Shown: piece after piece, positions 1 through 8,409 of the stretch
Layout: every line of letters starts with the position of its first letter
Position numbering within the stretch: position 1 is the stretch's first letter
Source: Hyphochytrium catenoides
Taxonomy: Eukaryota > Sar > Hyphochytriomycetes > Hyphochytriales > Hyphochytriaceae
Reading direction: 5' to 3'
Length of the DNA stretch: 10,389 nucleotides
Assembly (NCBI GenBank): GCA_900088475.1
Contig: FLMG01001535.1
Span: 1-10,389 of the forward strand
Notes under the pieces: model-generated
The model's database searches: none
The model's input: only the letters and a program-made list of their open reading frames with translations
What the model was told of the DNA's origin: nothing
Position numbers and translations under genes: made by a program

Positions 1-265
1 TCTCTCTCTCTCTCTTGTCGTCTCTCTCTTCTCACACTCTCTCTCTGTAAATCTCTGAGCACCCACCTATCTTTGTCTCCCTACTCTTACCTCTCGTGCG
101 CAGCTTCCCTCCTTTGTGAAGCTTCGTCCAGCTGTCATCACTACTTCCGTTGTCCTTTCGACTCCAAGCGCTATTCTGAAGGTTGAAAGCTCTCTCTCTC
201 TCTACGAAAAGCAGCAGAAGTACAGCGATCAGGAAAGGAAACCCAGCCTAAGATATCAAAGCAAG
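1..265 (+). promoter_or_regulatory. CT-rich promoter/5' leader of the RGG gene
   Basis: This stretch precedes the first supported start codon at 266 and is strongly pyrimidine-rich, with (TC)n runs at 1-16 and again around 193-203. No TATA-like element is obvious. Several AG dinucleotides after pyrimidine stretches, for example near 101-103, could serve as acceptors for a 5'-UTR intron or for a spliced leader, but nothing here proves either. The frame containing the gene is open back to a GTG at 116, but the residues it would add show no recognisable domain, so I treat them as untranslated. Confidence 0.4.
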
Positions 266-1601
266 ATGGCTCCCGGCCGTAACGCAGGGAAGCGACAGAG
301 AAGTGGAGGGCAAAGCGAGGGACAGAGACCAAACAAGAGAGGAGGACGAGGCGGCGGTGGCGGTAGTGGTGGCAGCAGGGGCGGTTCCAAGTCAAACGGC
401 GGCGGTGGAAGAGGAGGAGGTGGGCGAGGTGGCGGAAGGGGGAGAGGCCGCGGAGGGAGAGGGCGTGGCCGTGGAGGTAACAAGAAGCCCAGAACCGCCG
501 AAGAGCTGGACGCAGACATGGACGCGTACTGGGGAAAGGTAATAACTAGCCACGCTATCGTGCTTTCATTCTCTTCGTTGTTTGCCTCTCTCCGCTTGTT
601 TGTCTCTCTCCCTTTGATTATCCATCGCGCGGTCCTCAGCCCGTCAGCTACGTCTTTTTTCCCCATGAAATGCCCTCTTCCGTCTCGCAGCGCTTCTTCT
701 CTCTCTTGCTTATCTAGCTAGCTCTGTAGTTCTTTTTTTCCATCTACTCTCCTCCCCTCTCTTCTTCCATACTCCAGGACCTACTGCTTCCATCGGGAAA
801 CGCTTGAACTGAACCGTCTCGTCACTCTCTTGATCTCGCTCTCCCGCTCTCTCTCGCTCTCACTACGCATTATGCTGTGTTATTGTGCTTATTTTCCTTG
901 CGCTTAATTTTGCCCATTTGCTCATACTCTGTGTTCCAGAGTGAGGAGCACGCACAGAAGAAGCTCGACACTGATCTGGACGACTACTGGAAGGGCAAGG
1001 AAGGAGGTGCGTTTACCAGCAGCTGATGCCCCAATCCCCCTGCTCTCTCGCTTTCTGGCTGGTCTCCACTAACATTTACATTGCCTCAGATCTTCCTTCA
1101 CTCTCTCTCCTCACTCTCTCTGTCTCTTTCTCTCTCTCTTTCTTTCTTTCTTTCTCTCTCTCTCTCTTCCTCCCCCCAAAACTTCTTTTTTCTTGTCTCT
1201 CTGTCTGTTTCCTCTGACACCTACCCAAGCCATCCTATTACCGGTTTATCCCTCCCCTTCTGCGCTTGCGTCGGGTTACGTATTCCAGAGACGTCCATTC
1301 TCACGCTTCTCACTGGCAGCTGTTACACCTAATCTCTACACATGCCTCCGTCTTCCTTAAGCTTCTCTTGCATGTTGCCGCTCTATGCACAACGCTTACC
1401 GAAGTGCCACTCCTCTCTGAATCTCTCTCTCTCTCTCTTTCTCTCTTGCTCCTCGGTCTTTCTCTCTCCTTCTTGCTCTCTCTCTCTCTTACTTTTGCTG
1501 CAGGGCCTTCCAAGGTTAGGAAGACTAGCAAAGATGAGGCTGAGACGAGCAAGGACGGTGAAGTTGAGCCTGCAGCTGAGGGTCAGGAAGCTGCAGAGTA
1601 G
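266..1601 (+). CDS. RGG-rich mRNA-export adaptor-like protein (CHTOP/ALYREF/Yra1 C-terminal type), three exons
   Basis: The exons are 266-538, 940-1006 and 1504-1601, giving 438 bases, 145 residues and a TAG stop. The ATG at 266 has A at -3 and G at +4. Residues 1-25 are basic and polar, and about 26-73 form a dense RGG/GRG tract, a typical RNA-binding region and arginine-methylation substrate. Residues 81-89 read LDADMDAYW and 100-108 read LDTDLDDYW, two copies of one acidic-aromatic motif. Known biology: the C-terminal box of Yra1/ALYREF and the FoP-duplication domain of CHTOP carry L-D-x-[ED]-[ML]-x-x-Y motifs that contact the DEAD-box helicase UAP56/Sub2 in the TREX export complex. Residues 115-145 are an acidic, lysine-containing tail. 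There is no RRM, so CHTOP-like is a better description than ALYREF. The role as a nuclear mRNA-export or chromatin-associated RNA-binding factor is inferred from these motifs. Exon joins preserve frame (phase 0, then phase 1). Confidence 0.72.
539..939 (+). other. Intron 1 of the RGG gene
   Basis: This 401-base intron has donor G|GTAATA and acceptor TTCCAG|A. It is phase 0 and lies exactly between the two copies of the LDxDxDxYW motif. The interior is pyrimidine-rich, with many TCTC runs. Reading through it would add a hydrophobic, low-complexity tail ending at 721, which looks unlike the exon-encoded protein. That supports removal by splicing. Confidence 0.68.
1101..1207. repeat. CT/CTTT microsatellite in intron 2
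   Basis: An almost pure pyrimidine block made of (CT)n, (TTTC)n and C runs lies well upstream of the acceptor of intron 2. It could be a simple microsatellite or a decoy polypyrimidine tract. No exon-like sequence follows it directly. Confidence 0.85.
1421..1495. repeat. CT microsatellite forming the intron 2 polypyrimidine tract
   Basis: A (TC)n-rich tract with short interruptions ends a few bases before the CTGCAG acceptor. It is long for a splicing signal, so it probably reflects microsatellite growth tolerated because a polypyrimidine tract is needed here. Confidence 0.85.
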
Positions 1602-3053
1602 AAGTATGGCTCTCCAGGACAACGTAACGCCAAGGAATGGGAGACGAACAAACACACTTTCCACCGAACAGAGAGGACAAGTGATCAGAGTAGGATAGGA
1701 GTCTTGATTTGTATATCTAGCACTATGGAGCTGCTGTGTGATATAATGGAAAATGGTCGGGTTCTCCGTAGGCGTTGTCTCTCTCTCTCTCTCACTTCTG
1801 TTTCTCTTTCGCCTTTGTATGTTTCCCTGGATCTTTCTTGACTTTGAGGATATCCCTGTTTTTCTACAGGTGTCCTCACCTGCTGCCTTGTCGATTGACC
1901 AATCTTAGGTCATTCATGTCGCAGCACGTGCTCTTTAGTGTCAGTAGATCAATATTGCCACTTCTCTGTCTATTTACTATAGCAGATTCTACTGTTGCCC
2001 ACACGGCACGGGTCTCCACTGATGACGGCGCAGAAGCTGCGTCTATAGCTCTTCGTTCATTTCATCCCTTATTAACGGCTGCTATCTGCATCCTTTGACC
2101 CTCTGGCTCTGTTAATGACTGCTGCTTACGACGGTGAGCAGGAAAGGACTTGTCGAGCGGCAGCCGCTTTCAGTAACTTATAGTAGAAAGATCTTGACAT
2201 CACCCCTCTTGGGGACCAAAGGATAGATGATATGGTGCTCCTCAGCAATCCCACCACCACCGCTTCCATCTACGTCTACGCTCTAGCAGCCCGCCCACAT
2301 TTCTTCTCTTCTGCTGAGTTTTCTAAAGAGAAGACTTCTTCTTTCCCCTTTAGGACTATCGCGTTTCCTCTTGTCGGTACTTGATAAGCAAAGGTTGTAC
2401 TTAGTGACTGCTTGGGCACAGCGCTAGAAGAGGACCCCGAGGAGGAGTGAAGGATAGAGTGGTGAGGGGCATCGTGTCGATTCCATCTTGACTCGCTGCT
2501 GTGTTAGCGCTTATCATGCCTTATTAGATCTCGGAGGGTAAAAAAAAACACACGTAGGTCTAGCTCCCATCTGTCTGGAATTCACACTTCTGCTGCCCTC
2601 CTGGCTCTCCTCCCTGGCAGCCGGCGATCCCATGCCATTCGGTTCTTTGGCCCTTTCTCCTCCTCTGGTTAACTACGGTCTCCTATAATATAACCGAGGA
2701 GGTGGTAAGGCCGGATAAAGCTTTGCTTGCACTACTATTGACAGTGGCCGGGAGTATATGGTTCTCGGTTCCTTCCGTTCAATGGGGAACAAGCAGCTAA
2801 GGTTGCCTAAAGATACCCAGGACGTGTTGCTGCTTGAGGGCTGGGGGTCGTACCAACAAAAAAGGTGGCTAGAAGTTGTGACAATAGACTTCTTTCACAT
2901 CGTCACTGGAGGAAGGCTCACTCTTAAGGCATGGCATTTATTTGCTGGTCCACGTGGGCATCAAGAGCTGCTCCTCAGTCACTAAAAGTTTTTGTCGTGT
3001 CCTCCTATGATGTGTTCTCTGTGTTGGCTGTCAGCGTCTTTCTTCATTGATGA
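1602..3053. other. 3' region and intergenic DNA without a supported gene
   Basis: The first part is the 3' region of the RGG gene; I see no clear polyadenylation signal. A (CT)8 microsatellite lies at 1778-1793. Open frames on the plus strand at 1775-2098 and 2758-2985 have no recognisable domain and no convincing start context. A 9-bp inverted repeat (2302-2310 with 2326-2334) could form a small hairpin. An AT-rich patch near 2684-2693 is TATA-like but has no gene directly after it. I found no tRNA or other structured RNA by eye. Confidence 0.5.
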
Positions 3054-3872
3054 TCAACAACAACGGCCATCATCATCATCGGTTGTAGAACACATAACAG
3101 CCGCACCGTCATCTTGTCTGTTGCATCGAAGCGGTCGTTTATTTACAATAGCGAGGTTCGGCGACGACGAGAGGTAAGAGCTACATACATTATTACTGCT
3201 GCCATTATAATCTCCTTTCCTGCCATTATTGCCACCTCCTGCCACATTAGCTGCCAAAGCAGCCTTCTTGTTGGTGACGAAGAAGGCGTGACACTCTTCC
3301 ACGACACCGTAGTAGTCCAACATTATTGCCTCAGTGACCGTCCGCCCTCCCAAGGGTCAGCTTCCACGGTGATTTGTGTCAAATTATTGGTGGATGCCCG
3401 CTGTTCTCCTGCCTCCTTTGGCGCTCTACAGAACCAGTAGTAGCACCCACCTCCATCACTTTTTTTGGTCAACAATGAGTTAAATCAGCCGACGATATGA
3501 TCAAGCGTTGCAGTAGTAGTTCTACCTACCTGCTTGTGTTTCCTAGAAGTCTGCTGGTTCTTGTAATAATGGTACTTGTAATCTGTAGGTCCTGTATAGA
3601 TTCGTTTCCCTCCTGCTGTTGTCCGCCCTGGTTTATTTTATCCTCCTTCCTCCTGCCGTCGTCGCGTATCATCACCACTCCTCCATCCCTTCTTACACCT
3701 GGCCCCAACTCCTTCCCTTTCTTCACTCATTCCATCTTCTCCCACACCAATCTTCTTCTGGCAAAGGTGCTAGTAGTAGTAGGAGGGACAGGCACCTCCT
3801 GCTGCCGACGACGAGCACGGCTACACTTTGCTGTTGTTCACAGTCATTTTTTTGACTCTTTGCAGTAGTCAT
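3054..3872 (-). other. Coding-like minus-strand tract, unidentified, in shifting frames
   Basis: Four open minus-strand segments follow one another. The first runs from an ATG at 3872 to a stop at 3723 (49 residues, with EQQQ and a leucine run). The second runs about 3726-3526 (basic and polar, ends in TSR before a stop that overlaps a CAG|GTAGGT donor-like site). The third is open from 3526 to 3323 (contains TVEADPWEGG). The fourth is 3353-3054 (contains LDYYGVVEECHAFFV, then Asn/Gly-rich). Codon choice in the fourth segment around LDYYGVVEECHAFFVTNKKA looks protein-like. No family is recognised. The region is rich in trinucleotide repeats (GTA, TCC, ATC), which keep frames open by chance. 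The options are a multi-exon gene divergent from the gene at 4022, a decayed gene, or non-coding low-complexity DNA. Confidence 0.22.
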
Positions 3873-4021
3873 CAGCTCTACCTGGCGCTGCTGCCTTCAA
3901 TCCTTTTACTGTATAATAGCAGAATACTGTTATTAGTCTTCCTGCTGGCAGCAACTTCCTACAAAAAGCATTAGTAACAAAGCAACGACAACAGGCAGGT
4001 TGGCCAAGGAGGAGGAGAAAG
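3873..4021 (+). promoter_or_regulatory. 5' region of the 816-residue gene, possible upstream exon boundary
   Basis: The frame of the large gene stays open upstream from its ATG at 4022 to 3920, just after an in-frame TAG at 3917-3919. The extra 34 codons look protein-like (for example NTVISLPAGSNFLQKALV). A pyrimidine-containing stretch, CTTCAATCCTTTTACTGTATAATAG, ends at 3919 and could be a splice acceptor. The gene may therefore begin in an exon further upstream, with 4022 being an internal methionine. Confidence 0.3.
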
Positions 4022-6472
4022 ATGATTGAGGTGACCTCCTTCTCCCAACTTGCCATGGATATGCGGGATTGCTATCGGCAGTGCGGGCGTGGGACCAAGG
4101 AGGGGGAAAAAAGAAGCCAAGAAACCATGCAGAACTTTCTGTTCTTCTTAAGAAACCTGGTCACAGGCTGGGGGAATGCTGATGATTTCTGTCGATGGAT
4201 CAAGTCCACGCTTTGGGTTGAGAAGTCCACCACCCTTGCCACGGTCCCACAGCACCACCAGAGTGACATCGAAGTCAGTATCCCACTGGATACGGCAAAG
4301 AGGTGCAGGCTGGCGATCGAGGAGGCTCGCCGGACAGCCAGTAGCGAAAGAAAATTCTCGGAGGGCCGTTCTTTCCTTCAGGACTATTACTTATGCAATC
4401 TGGTTTTCAGACAAATCAGCGATGAGCTTTGGGAGGAAAAGGCCCTGTTACAACTACTATTGGTTCTGGTGGCAGACGAGGAGAACCGCCTGTCGATGGC
4501 GAACCGAGTGGATGCTGCTGTAGTGATGAAAGGCGTCTTCAAGGACTTACTGGCAGATAATGGCAATCGCTTTGGACGCTATAGAAGGTCGCAAGATATG
4601 AATCTTTTCGCGTTCTTGTACGGCGAAGCATGGGAACTCTACTTCAGTGTCATACGAGTTGGCATCCATGATATGTTTATGCTTCAGAACAAGACGACTA
4701 CTGAGCCTTCCGGAGACATCAATAGTAGCGCTTTTCTTGGGAAGCAAGCCTTTCTTATAGAAAACGCAACATGGGAGACAGTCCGCTCAATCTATAGGCA
4801 AAACGACGGAGATGTCATGCGACGTCGTGCCATGAAGCCTTCCTTTCCTCTTGCCTTAATAATGGAGATGATAGAACTAATTGACCAGGATCTTCGTGGG
4901 CAACATGTCAGTGACCAAGTCAGCGTGGAGCAGGTGACAAGGGTGGCTCGATGTTTTGCTTTTCTGGCGTTTGAGATTGATTGGCCCATGCGGCACTCTC
5001 CCTTTCTGCCGTCCTATTATCCCGTTTGTGAAGCGTCCGGTCGATGGATGTCATTGAAGGAGGCTGCGGTCGTCTCATCTTGCTCTGTAACTCTACATAA
5101 AAGCCTTTGCGAGATCCAAGCAAGTGTCGTCCGGTTCTGGTGTGCTGTCCTAGCCAAGAATGAGATAGACGAGCGGGTTGACGAAGCATTCGTCCGATCG
5201 AGCGCACTGAAGGCTGCAATCGAAGTTGGCCTTTATGGCGACTGTAATCCGGATGGCATAAGTGTACTTCGTATGTTTATCACACGGCCGCACTCTGCCC
5301 AACGAAACGTAGAAGTGTTACTTCAACTCATCGACCTCAAGGAGCTTCTATCGCGACTCCTTAACATAACGAGGGACCGAGAGCAGTCCACTGCTATGCT
5401 ATGGTCTCTCTGGACCATAAGACCGGATACTCGGCATTACTGTCGTCGGAGCGTGACATTGCTGAGAGACATGTTACGAATCTACCTGGAGCAGGACAAA
5501 GATTATTGTATGAACGTCATCGGGAGTTGGTTGTTTGTCCTCTGGAAGGAGGACTTCCCTTCTGGAGAGGAGTCTGTTACAGAAGATGCGACTACGTCAT
5601 CAACAGTAGTTCAAGTCCTAGTTGAACAGTTGCGGAAAGCGTCGGAGAACGTTGATGAGATCGGCCTCCCCGCCGCAAAGGTGAAAGAGTACCTTCTTCA
5701 TCTCTTTCGCAAGGTGATTATGAGAATCTATGCTTTGGACCCAGGAGACCCTAAGCTTGTGATGGCAACTCTGGTAAACTCCGAGCTGATATTTATTATC
5801 TTCACAATCGCCATCCAGGATTGGATCTTCGAGGCAATTGACATTCTTCACCAGTCCCTCTCAGCTTATGGGACGAGTGTCCATCGCATCTGTGCCCGGT
5901 TAGGTGAGGAGCAGAGGCTACCACACTTGTGGGACTGCCTTCTAAAAATTAGCTCGGTGGGCAAGGAAGGGCCTGTTGCGCGCTATCTTAGTCTCTTAAC
6001 CTTGCTACTTGAAAAGGGAGGAGCCAAGAAAATGCTGTCAACAGAAGGGTGCCCCAGATGGCATGACGTAGTGACATGTTTGCTGAAGATGTTTGACGAG
6101 GAGGAGAGTTCAGAGGCAAAGTCCTCGGGTGTAAGGTTGTCGACACTACTGCTACTGCGCACGGCGGCGGAGGTGCGAGGCTCTGGACCGCATATCAGTG
6201 GGGCGATCTTCGTGCCAGGTGTTCTCGATCGGGTGGTTCGTTTCATCGCCGAGAGCAAGAGAGAAGCCGATGCGGCGAAGAACTCCAGCATACAACCTGT
6301 TGTCCAGCAACCCAAGAGAAGGCGCAAAAAGAAAAAAGGAGGTAGTATGCCGATCGCTCTAAGCGCTCTGCCTGCCTTAGAAGCATTCCAGAAAAGACTG
6401 GAAGAACACTTGTCGATCCCAAGAACCCGTGGTGATTCTAGCGAATGGCTAATTGTCGACGGAGATTGCTGA
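4022..6472 (+). CDS. Large all-helical protein of unknown function (HEAT/ARM-like appearance)
   Basis: This is an uninterrupted frame of 816 residues, with ATG at 4022 (A at -3) and a TGA stop. I do not recognise the family. The protein is rich in leucine and in alternating charged and hydrophobic stretches without obvious strands, membrane spans or a signal peptide. This is compatible with a HEAT/armadillo-type helical solenoid scaffold. Examples are the helices around residues 140-190 (LLQLLLVLVADEENR), 430-450 (VEVLLQLIDLKELLSRLL) and 655-675 (YLSLLTLLLEKGG). Residues 765-772 (KRRRKKKK) form a strongly basic patch that could be a nuclear localisation signal. The C-terminus, after a helix at about 783-800, ends acidic (WLIVDGDC). 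The length and clean frame make it a real gene; codon use is mixed with no strong bias. It could be incomplete at the N-terminus because the frame is open to 3920. Nuclear location and scaffold role are inference. Confidence 0.85.
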   Translation: MIEVTSFSQLAMDMRDCYRQCGRGTKEGEKRSQETMQNFLFFLRNLVTGWGNADDFCRWIKSTLWVEKSTTLATVPQHHQSDIEVSIPLDTAKRCRLAIEEARRTASSERKFSEGRSFLQDYYLCNLVFRQISDELWEEKALLQLLLVLVADEENRLSMANRVDAAVVMKGVFKDLLADNGNRFGRYRRSQDMNLFAFLYGEAWELYFSVIRVGIHDMFMLQNKTTTEPSGDINSSAFLGKQAFLIENATWETVRSIYRQNDGDVMRRRAMKPSFPLALIMEMIELIDQDLRGQHVSDQVSVEQVTRVARCFAFLAFEIDWPMRHSPFLPSYYPVCEASGRWMSLKEAAVVSSCSVTLHKSLCEIQASVVRFWCAVLAKNEIDERVDEAFVRSSALKAAIEVGLYGDCNPDGISVLRMFITRPHSAQRNVEVLLQLIDLKELLSRLLNITRDREQSTAMLWSLWTIRPDTRHYCRRSVTLLRDMLRIYLEQDKDYCMNVIGSWLFVLWKEDFPSGEESVTEDATTSSTVVQVLVEQLRKASENVDEIGLPAAKVKEYLLHLFRKVIMRIYALDPGDPKLVMATLVNSELIFIIFTIAIQDWIFEAIDILHQSLSAYGTSVHRICARLGEEQRLPHLWDCLLKISSVGKEGPVARYLSLLTLLLEKGGAKKMLSTEGCPRWHDVVTCLLKMFDEEESSEAKSSGVRLSTLLLLRTAAEVRGSGPHISGAIFVPGVLDRVVRFIAESKREADAAKNSSIQPVVQQPKRRRKKKKGGSMPIALSALPALEAFQKRLEEHLSIPRTRGDSSEWLIVDGDC

Positions 6473-7552
6473 AGGAGAAAATGCCAAGAGGGCGTACGTC
6501 CTAGTAGACGACGAGCCGACTACATCTAGAAGGCAGATCAACCCATCAGCTCTCCAAAAACAAGTAGTGCTTGAGGCGACCATTATGACTTTAAAAACTT
6601 TTAGACACTCCCCGCCCTTCATAAAGTGTAATTACTCAAACTGCTCGATGTACAGAGCACAACCGCAATGACCATGCAGCAAGCCTTACATTGCCCCGCC
6701 CCAATCCACACCAGTCCGAGCATGCGACCTCACCGCCCTCTCACTTGAGATGTCCTCATTGCTGGTTGGGCTTGGGCTCACTTTTTTTGAGGTGCTCTGT
6801 AACAGGACGCCTGAGCTGAAGCAGCTGCGAGACCTTGTGAAGCTTCCGAGACTGTCTCATGCTCTTCCAAGTTACAGCTAAACTTAGATTCATAGTCGCA
6901 CCGTCTACAAGTTACCAACAACATACTGAGGTAATCAGCGAGGTAGTCGTTGTTACTGGTGGTGGGGGATTGACTGATAGGTGTCCCTGATTGTTGTAAG
7001 GAAGAAAGGGTAGGTCAGTCTCTAATCAAATGCCATTCTAGCATGGATATATGTTCCATGGAAAGGGGTAGCACGCGACCTCCTGTCGCCTTCTCGTTGA
7101 TAATATAATAAGGTGCCATTCTCCTGTTTACAAATGACTTTCCGACCAAGCCATGGCCAGTAGCCACTGCTAGATATACTAAGTGCTGCCCTACTACGTG
7201 TTAGCGGGATGATGACTGTTGTTCCCAAGAAGTGACGCTGTTTACGTAGGAGGGCCAATAGAAGAAGAGACTACTGAACTTATAGTTCCCGTGCCTCCTG
7301 AGGTCTTACTGATGAACAGCTTATAAAGTTAGAAGAAGTGTGTGGAGCTTGGGCCTTTCTTCAAACCCATCTCGTAAAGATGTCACTTTCGCAGATTACT
7401 AATTTTAGTGGAGGAACCTTCGTCGTGCGTGGGTCTACACCACTGCTGCGCTGCTCAGCTAGGTTGCTCTCTCGACGACTTGTCTCTACGTCTGTACCCC
7501 CTTACTGTAGGTAAGTTATTTTATTGGCACCGTCATCAGAGAGCTTACTTCA
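6473..7552. other. Region without a supported gene
   Basis: I see no convincing coding sequence here. The plus-strand frame at 6453-6671 overlaps the end of the large gene and has no domain. A minus-strand frame at 7258-7022 has tryptophan- and tyrosine-containing sequence (GYWPWLGRK, GTLLYYQREGD) but no homology I recognise. It lies downstream of the broken primase, where the helicase part of a D5-type protein would be expected, yet it shows no Walker A motif. A minus-strand ORF of about 34 codons starts near 6860 and is unsupported. Confidence 0.45.
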
Positions 7553-8409
7553 TCATTCAAACACTCCGTAGAACAAATCATCATCAGGGTCCTCGCCTTC
7601 AGACTCATTGAAGATGGCTAAACTCACCTGGAGCCAGTCCTCATATCCCTCAGCTCGAGCTTTATTGAGACGGTCCACAAGGTCAGTGAGCATTTGCAGC
7701 TTCAGGGGCACACCTACGGGTTCTTGTTTAGGCTTCTGTTGTTTATGTTTGGCCTTAAGAGGCTTTGGAGGCGTCGGATTTGGGATCCATATCTGAAGTA
7801 GTTCTTCCGGCATGGAAGGCAGCGATCGAAGGTTATCTGGTACTCGGCCGCCGATCCACTGATAGGACTTCTCAAGTTCATCTACTTTGAATAGGGAGGT
7901 GCGATGACGCACTTCTTGTCAGAGAGAAGGTCGATTCCCAGGTTGTCGAAGCCCTCATAATTGGTCTTGATGCCGCCCTTCACTCTTCTCTCGTCATAGC
8001 GGAAGTAGAAATGAAACCTATCGGGTCCCGACTGAACACGTGGCGTTTCCATGGGAATAATATCCATTTCCAAGCCACGAAGGAGCAGCAGAACTTGAAA
8101 ATCGACCATGTTGTCAATATCGAGGACCATGAAGCCATTGACTTTTCCAGTGAGTAGAGCAAGCCCTTTTCATTCGCACTTTGTTGTCGCGAAACTTGGC
8201 ACTACTGAGCTCTGGGGTTAGCTTTTGCCTTCCGTGACGAAAGAAATATTCTTCTTGATCTTGCCTAACTTCTCATCAAACTCCAACTACTTTAGATAGG
8301 TGGGAGTAAGTGCCAGACCTTGATCTAGGTAGTGATTGACAGTACACGCACTGAATACTGGGGTCTTGTTTACGCAGGGCATATCTGGGCAGTGACTCTT
8401 GTGTATCAG
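7553..8409 (-). pseudogene. Broken AEP primase (D5-like / PrimPol type) with PriCT-2 domain
   Basis: The primase runs on the minus strand through four open segments. Segment 1 (8409 to about 8250) includes HCPDMPCVNKTP, has an in-frame TAG at 8289-8287 and ends at TAA 8220-8218. Segment 2 (from 8272) contains YFFRHGRQKLTPELS, like the N-terminal strand of these primases. Segment 3 (8169-7882) holds LTGKVNGFMVLDIDN, motif I, with the aspartates of DID at 8121-8119 and 8115-8113. It also holds motif II (SGPDRFHFYF, His codon 8013-8011) and motif III (LGIDLLSD, Asp codon 7932-7930), then VIAPP. Segment 4 (about 7918-7553) continues with YQWIGGRVPD, a proline/lysine linker and a PriCT-2-like helix pair with GYEDWLQVSLAIFNES. 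Known biology: this arrangement occurs in D5-type primase-helicases of large DNA viruses, virophage-like elements and mobile replicons, which prime DNA synthesis. The SF3 helicase part is missing. At least three frame changes and one internal stop mark it as decayed; active catalytic motifs with sequencing errors or programmed shifts are less likely. Confidence 0.75.

Larger units (their letters stand above)
1007..1503 (+). other. Intron 2 of the RGG gene
   Basis: This 497-base intron has donor G|GTGCGT and acceptor CTGCAG|GG, in phase 1. A long CT-rich tract (about 1421-1495) runs into the acceptor and forms an extreme polypyrimidine tract. A second CT block sits at about 1101-1207. The open frames inside the intron are CT-repeat artefacts. 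Joining the exons restores one frame and places an acidic tail after the second YW motif. Confidence 0.66.

Noticed and set aside
116-265. N-terminal extension of the RGG protein from a GTG at 116
   Set aside because: It has a non-ATG start, no domain and CT-repeat-driven composition. The ATG at 266 has a strong context and begins the recognisable protein.
256-666. Minus-strand proline-rich frame of 136 codons
   Set aside because: It is the antisense of the RGG tract; poly-proline is what GGN repeats give when read backwards.
1026-1698. Several serine/leucine-rich frames across intron 2 on both strands
   Set aside because: They are CT-microsatellite artefacts overlapping exons that are better explained by splicing.
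2203-2214. CCCC-TCTT-GGGG mini-hairpin as a terminator or RNA element
   Set aside because: A 4-bp stem is expected by chance and no associated gene end or U tract is present.
2302-2334. 9-bp inverted repeat as a regulatory hairpin
   Set aside because: It lies in CT/GA-rich DNA, where such pairs are frequent, and no gene or RNA is attached to it.
2758-2985. Plus-strand frame of 75 codons
   Set aside because: No recognisable motif, no splice context, and no continuation in neighbouring frames.
7022-7258. Minus-strand frame as the missing helicase part of the primase
   Set aside because: No Walker A (GxxxxGK[ST]) or Walker B motif is seen, and nearly 300 bases without coding signal separate it from the PriCT-2 segment.
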